Source: CAZGYE01 sp964530165 (GTDB lineage Bacteria > Planctomycetota > Planctomycetia > Planctomycetales > Planctomycetaceae). Taken from it: DNA of 20,653 bases. Below, one piece after another: positions 8,144-15,436 of the stretch (its first letter is position 1; each line of letters opens with the position of its first letter). The position numbers and the translations under genes are program-made. The notes under the pieces are model-generated. The model made no database searches. It was not told the DNA's origin and was given only the letters and a program-made list of their open reading frames with translations. The DNA lies in assembly GCA_964530165.1 (NCBI GenBank), contig CAZGYE010000070.1:1-20653 (forward strand), read 5' to 3'.

Positions 8144-8178
8144 CAAATCCCTGGGATTTCCAAAATCCTAGGGATTTG
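8144..8178. repeat. Two adjacent palindromes AAATCC..GGATTT
   Basis: AAATCCCTGGGATTT (8145-8159) and AAATCCTAGGGATTT (8163-8177) are each palindromic around the centre. Together they form a 16-bp inverted repeat with one mismatch (8144-8159 against 8163-8178). They could be a pair of protein-binding sites or a REP-like unit. No T-run follows. Confidence 0.65.
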
Positions 8179-8355
8179 CGTCTTGCCGAATGACTCTCGA
8201 CTCTCGACCTTCAAATAGCTTCTGCGCGTCTCCGCGAGCTCCGTGTCTCCGTGGTAAATAATCCGGCGTGACAGCGTCGGGCGGCGCTACTTGGAAATGC
8301 GAGCTTGTGGCAGAGACCGTTTGAGCTCCTCGACGCCAGCGATGGTCACCTTCGT

Positions 8356-8381
8356 GTGGGGCAGGCTTTCCTGCCTGCCAC
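8356..8381. repeat. GGCAGGC hairpin repeat
   Basis: GGCAGGC at 8360-8366 pairs with GCCTGCC at 8373-8379 around the loop TTTCCT. The stem sequence equals that of the paired repeat at 13-87, and the loop differs. It has GTGG before it and AC after it. Confidence 0.6.
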
Positions 8382-8540
8382 GGCCAATTGAGATCGCCGG
8401 ACAATTTCCACGACGTCAACCGCCAACGCTGAAACCTCTGTCAGCTTTGTCGGGTAAGAGAATGTAGATTTCCGGCGATTTGCGGCTCTTTGCAGCCAAT
8501 AAACGCCCGACAGTTCCGAATAAGGCCTGAGCACTCACCG

Positions 8541-8658
8541 GGATTATTCATAGAGACCCAAACCGACGACTTGTCGTCGCTGGGTGGGCCATCCAAGCAG
8601 TGGATTGCGACAACAAGTTGTCGGTTTGGGTACCACAAGGACAGCCTATGAATAATCT
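8541..8658. mobile_element. MITE-like inverted-repeat element with 10-bp flanking direct repeats
   Basis: The 118-bp element has terminal inverted repeats GATTATTCATAG (8542-8553) and CTATGAATAATC (8646-8657). Inside these is a second inverted pair of 24 bp (8557-8580 and 8607-8630) with two mismatches. Each inner arm contains a small palindrome of its own (for example CGACAAC-AA-GTTGTCG). GCACTCACCG flanks the element on both sides (8531-8540 and 8659-8668), as expected of a target-site duplication. There is no coding capacity, so mobility would need a transposase in trans. It ends 41 bp before the ABC ATPase start and may affect that promoter. Confidence 0.7.
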
Positions 8659-8699
8659 GCACTCACCGTCACAGGCTGACCTGGGATGAGGGACGATTC

Positions 8700-9719
8700 G
8701 TGGACTTAGCGATCCGTACCGAGCAGTTGACGAAGGTCTACGCAGGCCGGGTCATTGCCGTCAACGACATGAGCCTGGATGTGCCGTGCGGATCGGTTTA
8801 TGGACTCTTGGGGCCTAACGGAGCGGGCAAGACGACGACGTTGCGGCTGCTATTGGGTCTGCAGCGGCCGACGGCGGGTCGAGCGGAAGTGTTTGGCCAC
8901 CGTTGCGGAGTCAACGCCACTGCGGTCCGTGGGATGATTGGTTATTTGCCCACCCATCCGATGCTGCCCGGTCATCTCCGGCCATTTGAATACCTGGACT
9001 TACTCGGTGCGCTCTGCCGGATCCCCAGCGATGCGCGCAAACCGCGTCTGACGTCATTGCTGCGGGCCGTCGGGCTGTTGGGGTCCACTGATCAGCGAAT
9101 CCACACGTTCTCCACCGGCATGCGAACTCGTTTGGGCATCGCGGCCTCGCTGCTGGCCGATCCGCCCTTGTTACTGTGGGACGAGCCGACGGCCGGTCTG
9201 GATCCTGCAGCGCGACGGTTCACGTTGGACCTGATCCGCGAGTTGGGAAAGACACGCACCGTGGTCATCGCGACGCACATTCTCAGTGACATCGACCAGA
9301 TTTGCGATCATGTCGGCGTCATGCACGAAGGTCGTATGATCTTCAGCGGCCTGATGCGCGACATGAAGCGGCGACTGCAGCGCGACGACTTCAGCATGGA
9401 GCTGGACGGGTCCGATGAGGAAATCAGTCGTCTGGCTCAGCAAGCCAACACGATCGAAGGGGTCGCGGCGCGGGTCCACGAGACGCACACGTTGGCCGTC
9501 GAGGTGGCCGATGGCCGCAGCCGCGCCGGCGCGATTGCCGAAGTGCTGAAGTTGGTCGACTCGGCCAAACTCGCGCTGCAATCGATCCAGTCGGGGTTGA
9601 ACGAGACCGAGCACGCGTACTTGCAACTGCTTCAAGAGGACAGCGCTCATGGATTCCAGCGGTTTGATCTCCAGGCTCGGCACGCAGACGATGCCGTTCC
9701 TGGCGGTCCTACGGTATGA
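8700..9719 (+). CDS. ABC-2 type transporter ATP-binding protein
   Basis: The 339-residue ATPase should power the permease encoded next, forming an ABC-2 exporter. Walker A (GPNGAGKTT) is at residues 38-46, the signature is STGM in place of SGGQ, and Walker B with its glutamate is LLLWDEPTAGLDP. The H-loop is ATHILSDID. The usual Q-loop glutamine position reads GYLPTHPML, with no Gln or Glu. About 100 C-terminal residues follow the nucleotide-binding domain, as in DrrA/NatA-type proteins. The start is GTG at 8700, with GAGGG 7 nt upstream (8688-8692). The gene overlaps the permease gene by 71 bp, which indicates co-transcription. The substrate cannot be read from the sequence. Confidence 0.93.
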   Translation: MDLAIRTEQLTKVYAGRVIAVNDMSLDVPCGSVYGLLGPNGAGKTTTLRLLLGLQRPTAGRAEVFGHRCGVNATAVRGMIGYLPTHPMLPGHLRPFEYLDLLGALCRIPSDARKPRLTSLLRAVGLLGSTDQRIHTFSTGMRTRLGIAASLLADPPLLLWDEPTAGLDPAARRFTLDLIRELGKTRTVVIATHILSDIDQICDHVGVMHEGRMIFSGLMRDMKRRLQRDDFSMELDGSDEEISRLAQQANTIEGVAARVHETHTLAVEVADGRSRAGAIAEVLKLVDSAKLALQSIQSGLNETEHAYLQLLQEDSAHGFQRFDLQARHADDAVPGGPTV

Positions 9720-10578
9720 ATTGCGGGGCCTATTGACAAGCTGGCTCGTCCGGTTGTGGCTGACCGGTGCCGCACTGTTGACATTACTGATGCTCGCGGC
9801 GAGCTGGGGCAACAGCAATATGCAGGCCGCACCGTTCGTCGCTTCGTTATTGTTTCCCTATTTGGTTTTCCCTTGGTCCCTGGTGGTGATGGTTCTGGGC
9901 ATCAGTCCCGTGACCGGATCGCGGCTCGACGCGCTGGCCGACGGGATCCTCAGCCGCCCGGTGACGCGCTACGAATATCTGCTCGCCTCGTGGGTGGCGC
10001 GGGTGGCGATTGTACTGGGGGTTTTCCTACTGGTCACTGTGCCAACCGTTTCTCTCTTGTCGGTTGCCCAGCGGTCGGCGGCCGAAGACACGCTGACGCT
10101 GTACGGGATCACGTCTTCCCTGAGCGTGGTTGGATTGGTCTTGACTTTCTTGGTGTCGTTGGCGTTCTTTGTGGGAACCTTGCTCCGCCGGCCCCTGTTG
10201 GCGGCCGTGGTTCTCATCTTCTTCTGGTTTCCGGTCAACGGGATCCTGAACACATTCTCGTTGGAGGAGTTCTCGCCGATTAGCCTGAACCAAGCGCTGC
10301 CGACACTGCTACGAACACCCTGGCGCGCCACCAAAGCGGAGCCGGACAGGGCGGCGAGCGAACAGGACTTGGAGGCCTTGGGTCAGCAGGCGGCTACGTT
10401 TCTGAGCGTGTTGTCGGGCCAGTCCGCCCCGGCAGTCAAGCCACAGCCGAAGGGATTCTTCCAGCGCGATGATGACTACAAAGACTTCTCCCTGCTCAGC
10501 GTCCTCTTGGGGTATGGTCTTCCGACGTTGGCAACCGTCAGTCTGGCAACTCTGTGCTTTTGTCGGCGTGACTTGTGA
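9649..10578 (+). CDS. ABC-2 type transporter permease
   Basis: The 309-residue protein has about six hydrophobic segments: LTGAALLTLLMLAASW, the FPYLVFPWSLVVMVLGI region, VAIVLGVFLLVTVPTVSLL, the GLVLTFLVSLAFFVGTLL region, LLAAVVLIFFWFPV and LLGYGLPTLATVSLATLCF. A hydrophilic loop of about 80 residues lies between the last two. SPVTGSRLDALADGILSRPVTR is the ABC-2 permease pattern of the NosY type, in which a phrase like 'ilsrPvsR' follows the second helix. The ATG at 9649 has AAGAGGA 8 nt upstream. A second ATG at 9691 would reduce the overlap with the ATPase gene from 71 to 29 bp, but has poorer support. Confidence 0.9.
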   Translation: MDSSGLISRLGTQTMPFLAVLRYELRGLLTSWLVRLWLTGAALLTLLMLAASWGNSNMQAAPFVASLLFPYLVFPWSLVVMVLGISPVTGSRLDALADGILSRPVTRYEYLLASWVARVAIVLGVFLLVTVPTVSLLSVAQRSAAEDTLTLYGITSSLSVVGLVLTFLVSLAFFVGTLLRRPLLAAVVLIFFWFPVNGILNTFSLEEFSPISLNQALPTLLRTPWRATKAEPDRAASEQDLEALGQQAATFLSVLSGQSAPAVKPQPKGFFQRDDDYKDFSLLSVLLGYGLPTLATVSLATLCFCRRDL

Positions 10579-10629
10579 GAGCTTCCGCCGACGCATCTGT
10601 TTTTGACATTAAACAACGGAGACAAACCG

Positions 10630-12387
10630 ATGTTTCGCAAAACAACCATTCTCTTAGCCCCAGTGCTGACCGTGTTACTGGCACAGATCGCTGTGGCCGC
10701 GGACCGGCCGGCTCCGGCCGCTGCATGGATCTCTCAAGATGCCGTCCTCGTGCTGGAAGTGCCCCGGCCGAAGGTGTTGCTCGACCGTGTTTTCAGCGAC
10801 CGAGTTGTTCAGGCGGTCACTTCTCTGCCGGTCTACAAGGAGCAGGCGGCCAAGCCAGATTTTCAGCAGGGCTTGAACCTCATCAGCCACTTCGAGGGCA
10901 GGTACGACATGAAGTTGCCGGCGCTGCTGGGCAAGCTGCTTGGCGGCGGGATCACGTGGGCGCTCGGTCCCCACAACGCGAGTCTGCTGATCGTCGACGC
11001 CGAAGACGCCAAGATGCTCGACGAGATCCACGAATTCTTCCTGCTGATCGCGCGAAACGAAGCCCAGAAGCAGGATAAGCCGGGCCGGGTCACATCGGCC
11101 GAATACCGCGGCGTCACTGGCTGGAGTTTTGGCCCCAACGAAACGCACGCGATCATCGGCAACCGGCTGCTGATCAGCAACAAACCGGAAGCCCTGAAAA
11201 CCGCTTTGGACCTCCGCGCCCAGCCGGGCGGTAAAAGCCTTGCCAACCTGGCCGGCTATCAAGCCGCCAAGAAAGCCGCCGGCGCTGATTCCACGGCCAC
11301 GGTGTTCGCAAACATGAGCGTGCTGAAACAGATTCCCGGACTCAACAAGGCGTTGACGCAAAACGAAAACCCGCTGGCCACGTTGCTGTTCGCTCCTCTG
11401 TTGGGCAGCCTTCGCGAGTCGACGTGGTTGGGCGTCGGCGTCGACGTCGACGTTGACAACCTCAATCTCGAAGTCGTGACAGACGGTGGTGCGACCGACT
11501 CGTCCGCTCCGGAAGGCTTCGGCCGGCCTGAGCAGCCCGCCGGCGGCGCACTACCCAACCTTGTCGTGCCGCGCCAGATCGCCGGTGTCAGCTTCTACCG
11601 CGATCTGCACCGGTTCTATGCCGCCAAGGACAAGTTGTTCCCAGAGCGGACGTCCGGGCTGATCTTCTTCGAGAACATGATGGGAATCTTCTTCACCGGC
11701 CGTGATTTGACCGAAGAGGTGCTGGCACAAACCGCACCCGAGGTCCGGCTGGTGGTGGCCGAGCAGAAGTACGACCCGAAAATCGGTACGCCCAAACTCC
11801 AGATACCCGCCTTTGCAGCCGTCCTCCGGATGCGGGATCCGAAAAAATTCGCCCCGGTGGTTGAAGAAGCGTGGCAGAAGGCCTTGGGGTTGATCAACTT
11901 CACCCGTGGACAACAGGCCGAACCGGGATTGGTGATCGATCGGCCGACCCACGCGGGGATAAAATATACGATGGCCTCCTTCTTGTCTACGGACGAAGGA
12001 GACAAAACGGTGGTCGACACGCGGTACAACTTTCAGCCGTCCTTGGCTATGCCCGGCGAGTACCTGGTCCTAAGCTCCAGCGACGCGCTGACCCGGGACC
12101 TGATCGACGCCTTGAAGAAGGAAACCGCCGCTGGCGTCAAGCCGCTGGCCGGTACGCATAGCTTGGCAGAGATCGACGGTGTTCAGTTGGCATCCATCCT
12201 GAAGGCGAACCTCGAGGGATTGATCCGCAATAACATGGTCAAGGAGGGCAACACCCGCGAACAGGCCGAAACCGAGTTGAATGTCCTCATGAGCATCCTG
12301 AAATACCTTCGTCGAGCCAAGCTGAACGCCACCAGCGGCGACCGTCAATCCAAGTTGACCTTCAAGCTGGACTTTGACTTGCCGTGA
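10630..12387 (+). CDS. Secreted protein of unknown function, DUF3352-like
   Basis: The 585-residue product starts with a Sec signal peptide (MFRKTTILLAPVLTVLLAQIA, likely cut after AVA), so it should lie outside the cytoplasmic membrane. The N-terminal pattern (ISQDAVLVLEVPRPKVLLDRV, then long alternating helices and strands such as RLLISNKPEALKTALD) recalls the DUF3352 secreted proteins of planctomycetes. I see no catalytic motif. ATG 10630 is preferred to 10603 because CGGAG lies 8 nt upstream and the signal peptide begins there. The gene follows the permease by 51 bp, so it is probably part of the same unit. It could be an accessory to the exporter or to the DUF1800/DUF1501 pair; this is inference. 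Confidence 0.82.
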   Translation: MFRKTTILLAPVLTVLLAQIAVAADRPAPAAAWISQDAVLVLEVPRPKVLLDRVFSDRVVQAVTSLPVYKEQAAKPDFQQGLNLISHFEGRYDMKLPALLGKLLGGGITWALGPHNASLLIVDAEDAKMLDEIHEFFLLIARNEAQKQDKPGRVTSAEYRGVTGWSFGPNETHAIIGNRLLISNKPEALKTALDLRAQPGGKSLANLAGYQAAKKAAGADSTATVFANMSVLKQIPGLNKALTQNENPLATLLFAPLLGSLRESTWLGVGVDVDVDNLNLEVVTDGGATDSSAPEGFGRPEQPAGGALPNLVVPRQIAGVSFYRDLHRFYAAKDKLFPERTSGLIFFENMMGIFFTGRDLTEEVLAQTAPEVRLVVAEQKYDPKIGTPKLQIPAFAAVLRMRDPKKFAPVVEEAWQKALGLINFTRGQQAEPGLVIDRPTHAGIKYTMASFLSTDEGDKTVVDTRYNFQPSLAMPGEYLVLSSSDALTRDLIDALKKETAAGVKPLAGTHSLAEIDGVQLASILKANLEGLIRNNMVKEGNTREQAETELNVLMSILKYLRRAKLNATSGDRQSKLTFKLDFDLP

Positions 12388-12431
12388 TGCACGGCCCGTT
12401 TTGAAGTGTCAACAGGTCAAACATTCGAAGA

Positions 12432-13886
12432 GTGAAGATCATGTTCCTTGATCGTCAGACTCAGAAAGCCGCGGGCCGACCCGATGGCTCCGCGGCCTCG
12501 CCGGATGGAGCAGACGTCGATCCGCGCTGGGCTTGGACGCCGTACAAGCCGAACGCGCAGCAGCCCTGGAACCTCCGCGGAGCGGGGCATCTGTATCGCC
12601 GGGCGGCGTTTGGGGCCAGTTGGAAACAACTCCGGCAGGCGCTGGACGATGGCCCGCAGCGCTCGGTCGACAAACTCATGCGGCCCAAAGACGACGTGGC
12701 CACTACCAGCGGCCGCATTGCGGCGTTCAACCAGTCTCTGGACGAGTACGAAAACGCGGCCGGCGGATCGGGCGGGACGGAAACGTTGCGGGCGTGGTGG
12801 TTGCGAAGGATGATTCAGACTCCGCATCCGCTGCTGGAAAAGATGACTTTGTTCTGGCACAGTCATTTCGGAATCAGCAACGCCCGGGTGAATAACGCCG
12901 CGTTGATGGCACGGCACGTGCAGATGCTCCGCAGCCACGCGTTGGGGCTTTACCGGCCTCTGCTGGAAGCTGTTTCCAGCGACCCGGCTGTTTTTCTTGG
13001 ACTGGGAGCGGAAACCAATCGTAAGGCCGTTCCCAGCGCGAACTTCGCCCGGCAACTGATGGAGAGTTTCAGCCTGGGGCCGGGACACTATGGTGAGGAG
13101 GACGTGCGCGAAGCGTCGCGGGCCTTTACCGGTTGGTTCGTCTTGCGCGGTCGTCTGCGCTTCTTTCCCGCCGAACACGACTCCGGCGTCAAGAAGGTCC
13201 TGGGCCGAGAGGGGGCGTGGAACGTCGAAGACGTCGTGCGGATTGTCCTCGATCAGCCGGCCGTGCCGAAGCTGTTGGTGCGGAAGCTCTACCGCTGGCT
13301 GATCTCCGAGGTCAGCCAGCCGAGCGACGCGCTGCTGGCGCCGTTGACTCGAGCGCTGGCCAAAGACTACAACGTGGGTCGTGTGGTCGAAACCATGCTC
13401 CGCTCGAACCTGTTCTTTTCCCGGGTGGCTTACCGCCGGCGGATCAAAAGCCCGGTCGAGTTTGCCGTGGGGATCATCAGGAGTCTGGAAGGCATGGTTT
13501 CCACAGTACGACTGGGCACGGATTTGGCGGAGCTGGGCCAAAACCTTTACCAACCGCCCACAGCCAGCGGATGGCAAGGCGGGCGTTCTTGGATCAACGC
13601 CGCTATGCTCGTAGGCCGCAGCAACCTCGCCCGCGACCTGCTCGCGAGTCAGGGACCCTATGGCGGTAAGCTCGATCCTATGGCGATCGCCAAGAAGTAT
13701 GACCGCTCCACGCTTGAAGCGTCAGCCAAGTTACTGATCGACCTGTTCCTGCAGGACGACATTTCGGAAGAGACTCGTCGAAGTTTGTCCAAGGCTCTCG
13801 CATCGGCGCAGGGCGGTGCGTTGTCGCAGCAACTGCGCGAGTTCGCCCATCGTGTCGTCACGCTGCCGGAATTCCATCTGTGTTGA
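12432..13886 (+). CDS. DUF1800 family protein
   Basis: The 484-residue product carries the DUF1800 motifs. These are AGHLYRRAAFGAS near the start, LLEKMTLFWHSHFGIS, SANFARQLMESFSLGPGHYGEEDVREASRAFTGW, and PPTASGWQGGRSWINA in place of the usual PPNVxGWPGG. The function of the family is unknown; it is common in planctomycetes and usually sits next to DUF1501. No signal peptide is visible at the N-terminus, which reads as hydrophilic. The GTG start at 12432 is uncertain: an ATG at 12441, nine bases later, is equally possible, and neither has a strong ribosome binding site. It follows the secreted-protein gene by 44 bp and precedes DUF1501 by 15 bp. Confidence 0.92.
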   Translation: MKIMFLDRQTQKAAGRPDGSAASPDGADVDPRWAWTPYKPNAQQPWNLRGAGHLYRRAAFGASWKQLRQALDDGPQRSVDKLMRPKDDVATTSGRIAAFNQSLDEYENAAGGSGGTETLRAWWLRRMIQTPHPLLEKMTLFWHSHFGISNARVNNAALMARHVQMLRSHALGLYRPLLEAVSSDPAVFLGLGAETNRKAVPSANFARQLMESFSLGPGHYGEEDVREASRAFTGWFVLRGRLRFFPAEHDSGVKKVLGREGAWNVEDVVRIVLDQPAVPKLLVRKLYRWLISEVSQPSDALLAPLTRALAKDYNVGRVVETMLRSNLFFSRVAYRRRIKSPVEFAVGIIRSLEGMVSTVRLGTDLAELGQNLYQPPTASGWQGGRSWINAAMLVGRSNLARDLLASQGPYGGKLDPMAIAKKYDRSTLEASAKLLIDLFLQDDISEETRRSLSKALASAQGGALSQQLREFAHRVVTLPEFHLC

Positions 13887-13901
13887 ATCTAGGAGATTAC
13901 C

Positions 13902-15152
13902 ATGTCATCCTCACGTCGCGACTTTCTGAAATCGGTCGTGGGCGCCTCGACCGTGGTGTCGCTCGCACCGACGGTGCCGGCCTTCCTGAACCGAACGGCA
14001 TTGGCCGCCCGATCAACGCGCGACACCGCAGACACGGTGTTGATCGTTGTTCAACTCTCCGGCGGCAATGACGGACTGAACACGGTCGTTCCGTATGCCG
14101 ACGACGCGTATGGCCGCAGCCGCCGCACTCTGAGGCTCACCGGCAGCCAAGTGCACAAAATTGACTCGTTGCTGGGCTTTCACCCCCAGATGCAGGGCTT
14201 CGCAAGACTGTTCCAAGAGGGTCAACTGAGCGTCGTCCAGGGCGTGGGATATCCGAAGTCGAACCGGTCGCACCCTGGCGCCATGCGCGACTGGCACACG
14301 GCCCGGCCCGGAGAGGCCACTTGCCAGACCGGCTGGCTCGGACGAGCCATCGACCTGGTCGACCGTCCCGACGAAGCCGATGTGCCCGGTGTTTTCGTGG
14401 CTCGGATACCCAAGCCGTTTGCCCTGAACGCGAAGCGGGCCATCGTTCCTAGAATTCGAACGGCCCAACAGTGGACGCTCTCTACCACGCCCGGGACGGG
14501 CAATGGCCGGGACCTGCCCAAGTCGGTCGCATCCTCACGCGACGATGAGGACAATCCGCTGCTGGACTTCGTGCGGCGCGGCACGCTGACGGCGAGAGCC
14601 GGAAGCCGGAAAGTCGAGGCGGTGCTCCGGGACGCGAAGCGGGCTGGTGAATACCCAACATTTCAATTCGCCAAACATTTGAAAACCATTGCCGAACTGA
14701 TTCGAGCGGACCTCGGCATTCGAATCTTCTTCACGGAACCTAGTGGCGGCGGCATCGGCGGCTTCGACAACCACGCGAACCAGCGCGACAATCACGCGGC
14801 GGTGCTGCGGCAGTTGTCCGTAGCGATCGCGGCGCTGGTGGACGACTTGAAGCGAGACGGGCTCCTCGATCGCGTCGTGCTGATGACCTTCTCGGAATTC
14901 GGCCGCACACTCACGGAGAACGGACGGCGCGGTACCGGCCACGGCGCCGCGGCTCCGATCTTCCTGGCTGGGGGCAAGCTGAAAGGTGGACTCGTCGGTC
15001 GGCATCCCAGCCTCACCGACCTCGTCGGCGACGCCCCCAAGTTCCACACCGATTTCCGCCGCGTCTACGCCACGATGCTCGAGAGCTGGCTCGGCTTCGA
15101 CAGCCGTGCCGTGCTCGGACAACAGTTTCAACCACTGGATGTGTTCAGCTAA
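13902..15152 (+). CDS. DUF1501 family protein with Tat signal
   Basis: The 416-residue product is exported by the Tat pathway: SRRDFLKSVVGAS matches the twin-arginine consensus and leads into a hydrophobic segment ending at ALAARS. The body has the DUF1501 motifs VQLSGGNDGLNTVVPY, RSHPGAMRDWHTARPG (with QTGWLGR), SEFGRTLTENGRRGTGHGAA and LAGGKLKGGLVGRHPSLTDL. DUF1501 is related to the alkaline phosphatase/sulfatase fold, so a hydrolase is plausible, but no substrate is known. AGGAG lies 6 nt before the ATG. The gene pairs with the DUF1800 gene upstream and is the likely end of the unit. Confidence 0.95.
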   Translation: MSSSRRDFLKSVVGASTVVSLAPTVPAFLNRTALAARSTRDTADTVLIVVQLSGGNDGLNTVVPYADDAYGRSRRTLRLTGSQVHKIDSLLGFHPQMQGFARLFQEGQLSVVQGVGYPKSNRSHPGAMRDWHTARPGEATCQTGWLGRAIDLVDRPDEADVPGVFVARIPKPFALNAKRAIVPRIRTAQQWTLSTTPGTGNGRDLPKSVASSRDDEDNPLLDFVRRGTLTARAGSRKVEAVLRDAKRAGEYPTFQFAKHLKTIAELIRADLGIRIFFTEPSGGGIGGFDNHANQRDNHAAVLRQLSVAIAALVDDLKRDGLLDRVVLMTFSEFGRTLTENGRRGTGHGAAAPIFLAGGKLKGGLVGRHPSLTDLVGDAPKFHTDFRRVYATMLESWLGFDSRAVLGQQFQPLDVFS

Positions 15153-15166
15153 CGCGTTTCACAATC

Positions 15167-15184
15167 GCACCGTCCGCCCGGTGC
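15167..15184 (+). terminator. GC-rich hairpin after DUF1501
   Basis: GCACCG (15167-15172) pairs with CGGTGC (15179-15184) around a six-base loop, 15 nt after the stop codon. No T-run follows, so it is only a weak candidate for ending the five-gene unit. Confidence 0.3.
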
Positions 15185-15215
15185 CAGGGCTGGTCAGTAT
15201 TTCAAACTAGGTTGC

Positions 15216-15292
15216 GTGGCTGGGGACGACCAACGGGAGCCCCCAGAACCTAACCACGTCTGGGGGCTCGCCTTCGGCTCGACCCCAGCCAC
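15216..15292. repeat. Nested inverted repeat with GGGGGCTC/GAGCCCCC core
   Basis: GTGGCTGGGG (15216-15225) pairs with CCCCAGCCAC (15283-15292). Within it, GAGCCCCCAGA (15237-15247) pairs with TCTGGGGGCTC (15259-15269). A run of C follows. The element has no coding potential and looks like a dispersed intergenic repeat. It lies between the DUF1501 and RNase R genes. Confidence 0.7.
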
Positions 15293-15436
15293 CCCCCCCC
15301 TGAAGCGGCCGTTTCTCATCCCATTGTGAAAAGCTGAACGGCCCTTCTCCCGGTGCCATTCTCAGTCCCTTTCTCCAACGCCGCCTGCTAAACTCACAGT
15401 ACTCCAGCGGTCAGACTACATTTCCGCAAACAACCG

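Larger units (their letters stand above)
7999..8699. other. Repeat-rich intergenic region without a credible gene
   Basis: About 700 bp separate the MFS and ABC genes. Short open frames here look like chance and show no recognisable motif. The region holds a double palindrome (8144-8178), a GGCAGGC hairpin (8356-8381) and a MITE-like element (8541-8658). It also has a CT-rich stretch with repeated 'tctccg' and 'gtgtctccgtgg' words (about 8217-8256), which resembles low-complexity dispersed repeats of environmental bacteria. Confidence 0.6.

Noticed and set aside
2201..12414. Shared 13-mer TGAAGTGTCAACA at 2201 and 12402
   Set aside because: A 13-base match between two places in 20 kb is expected by chance, and the flanks do not match.
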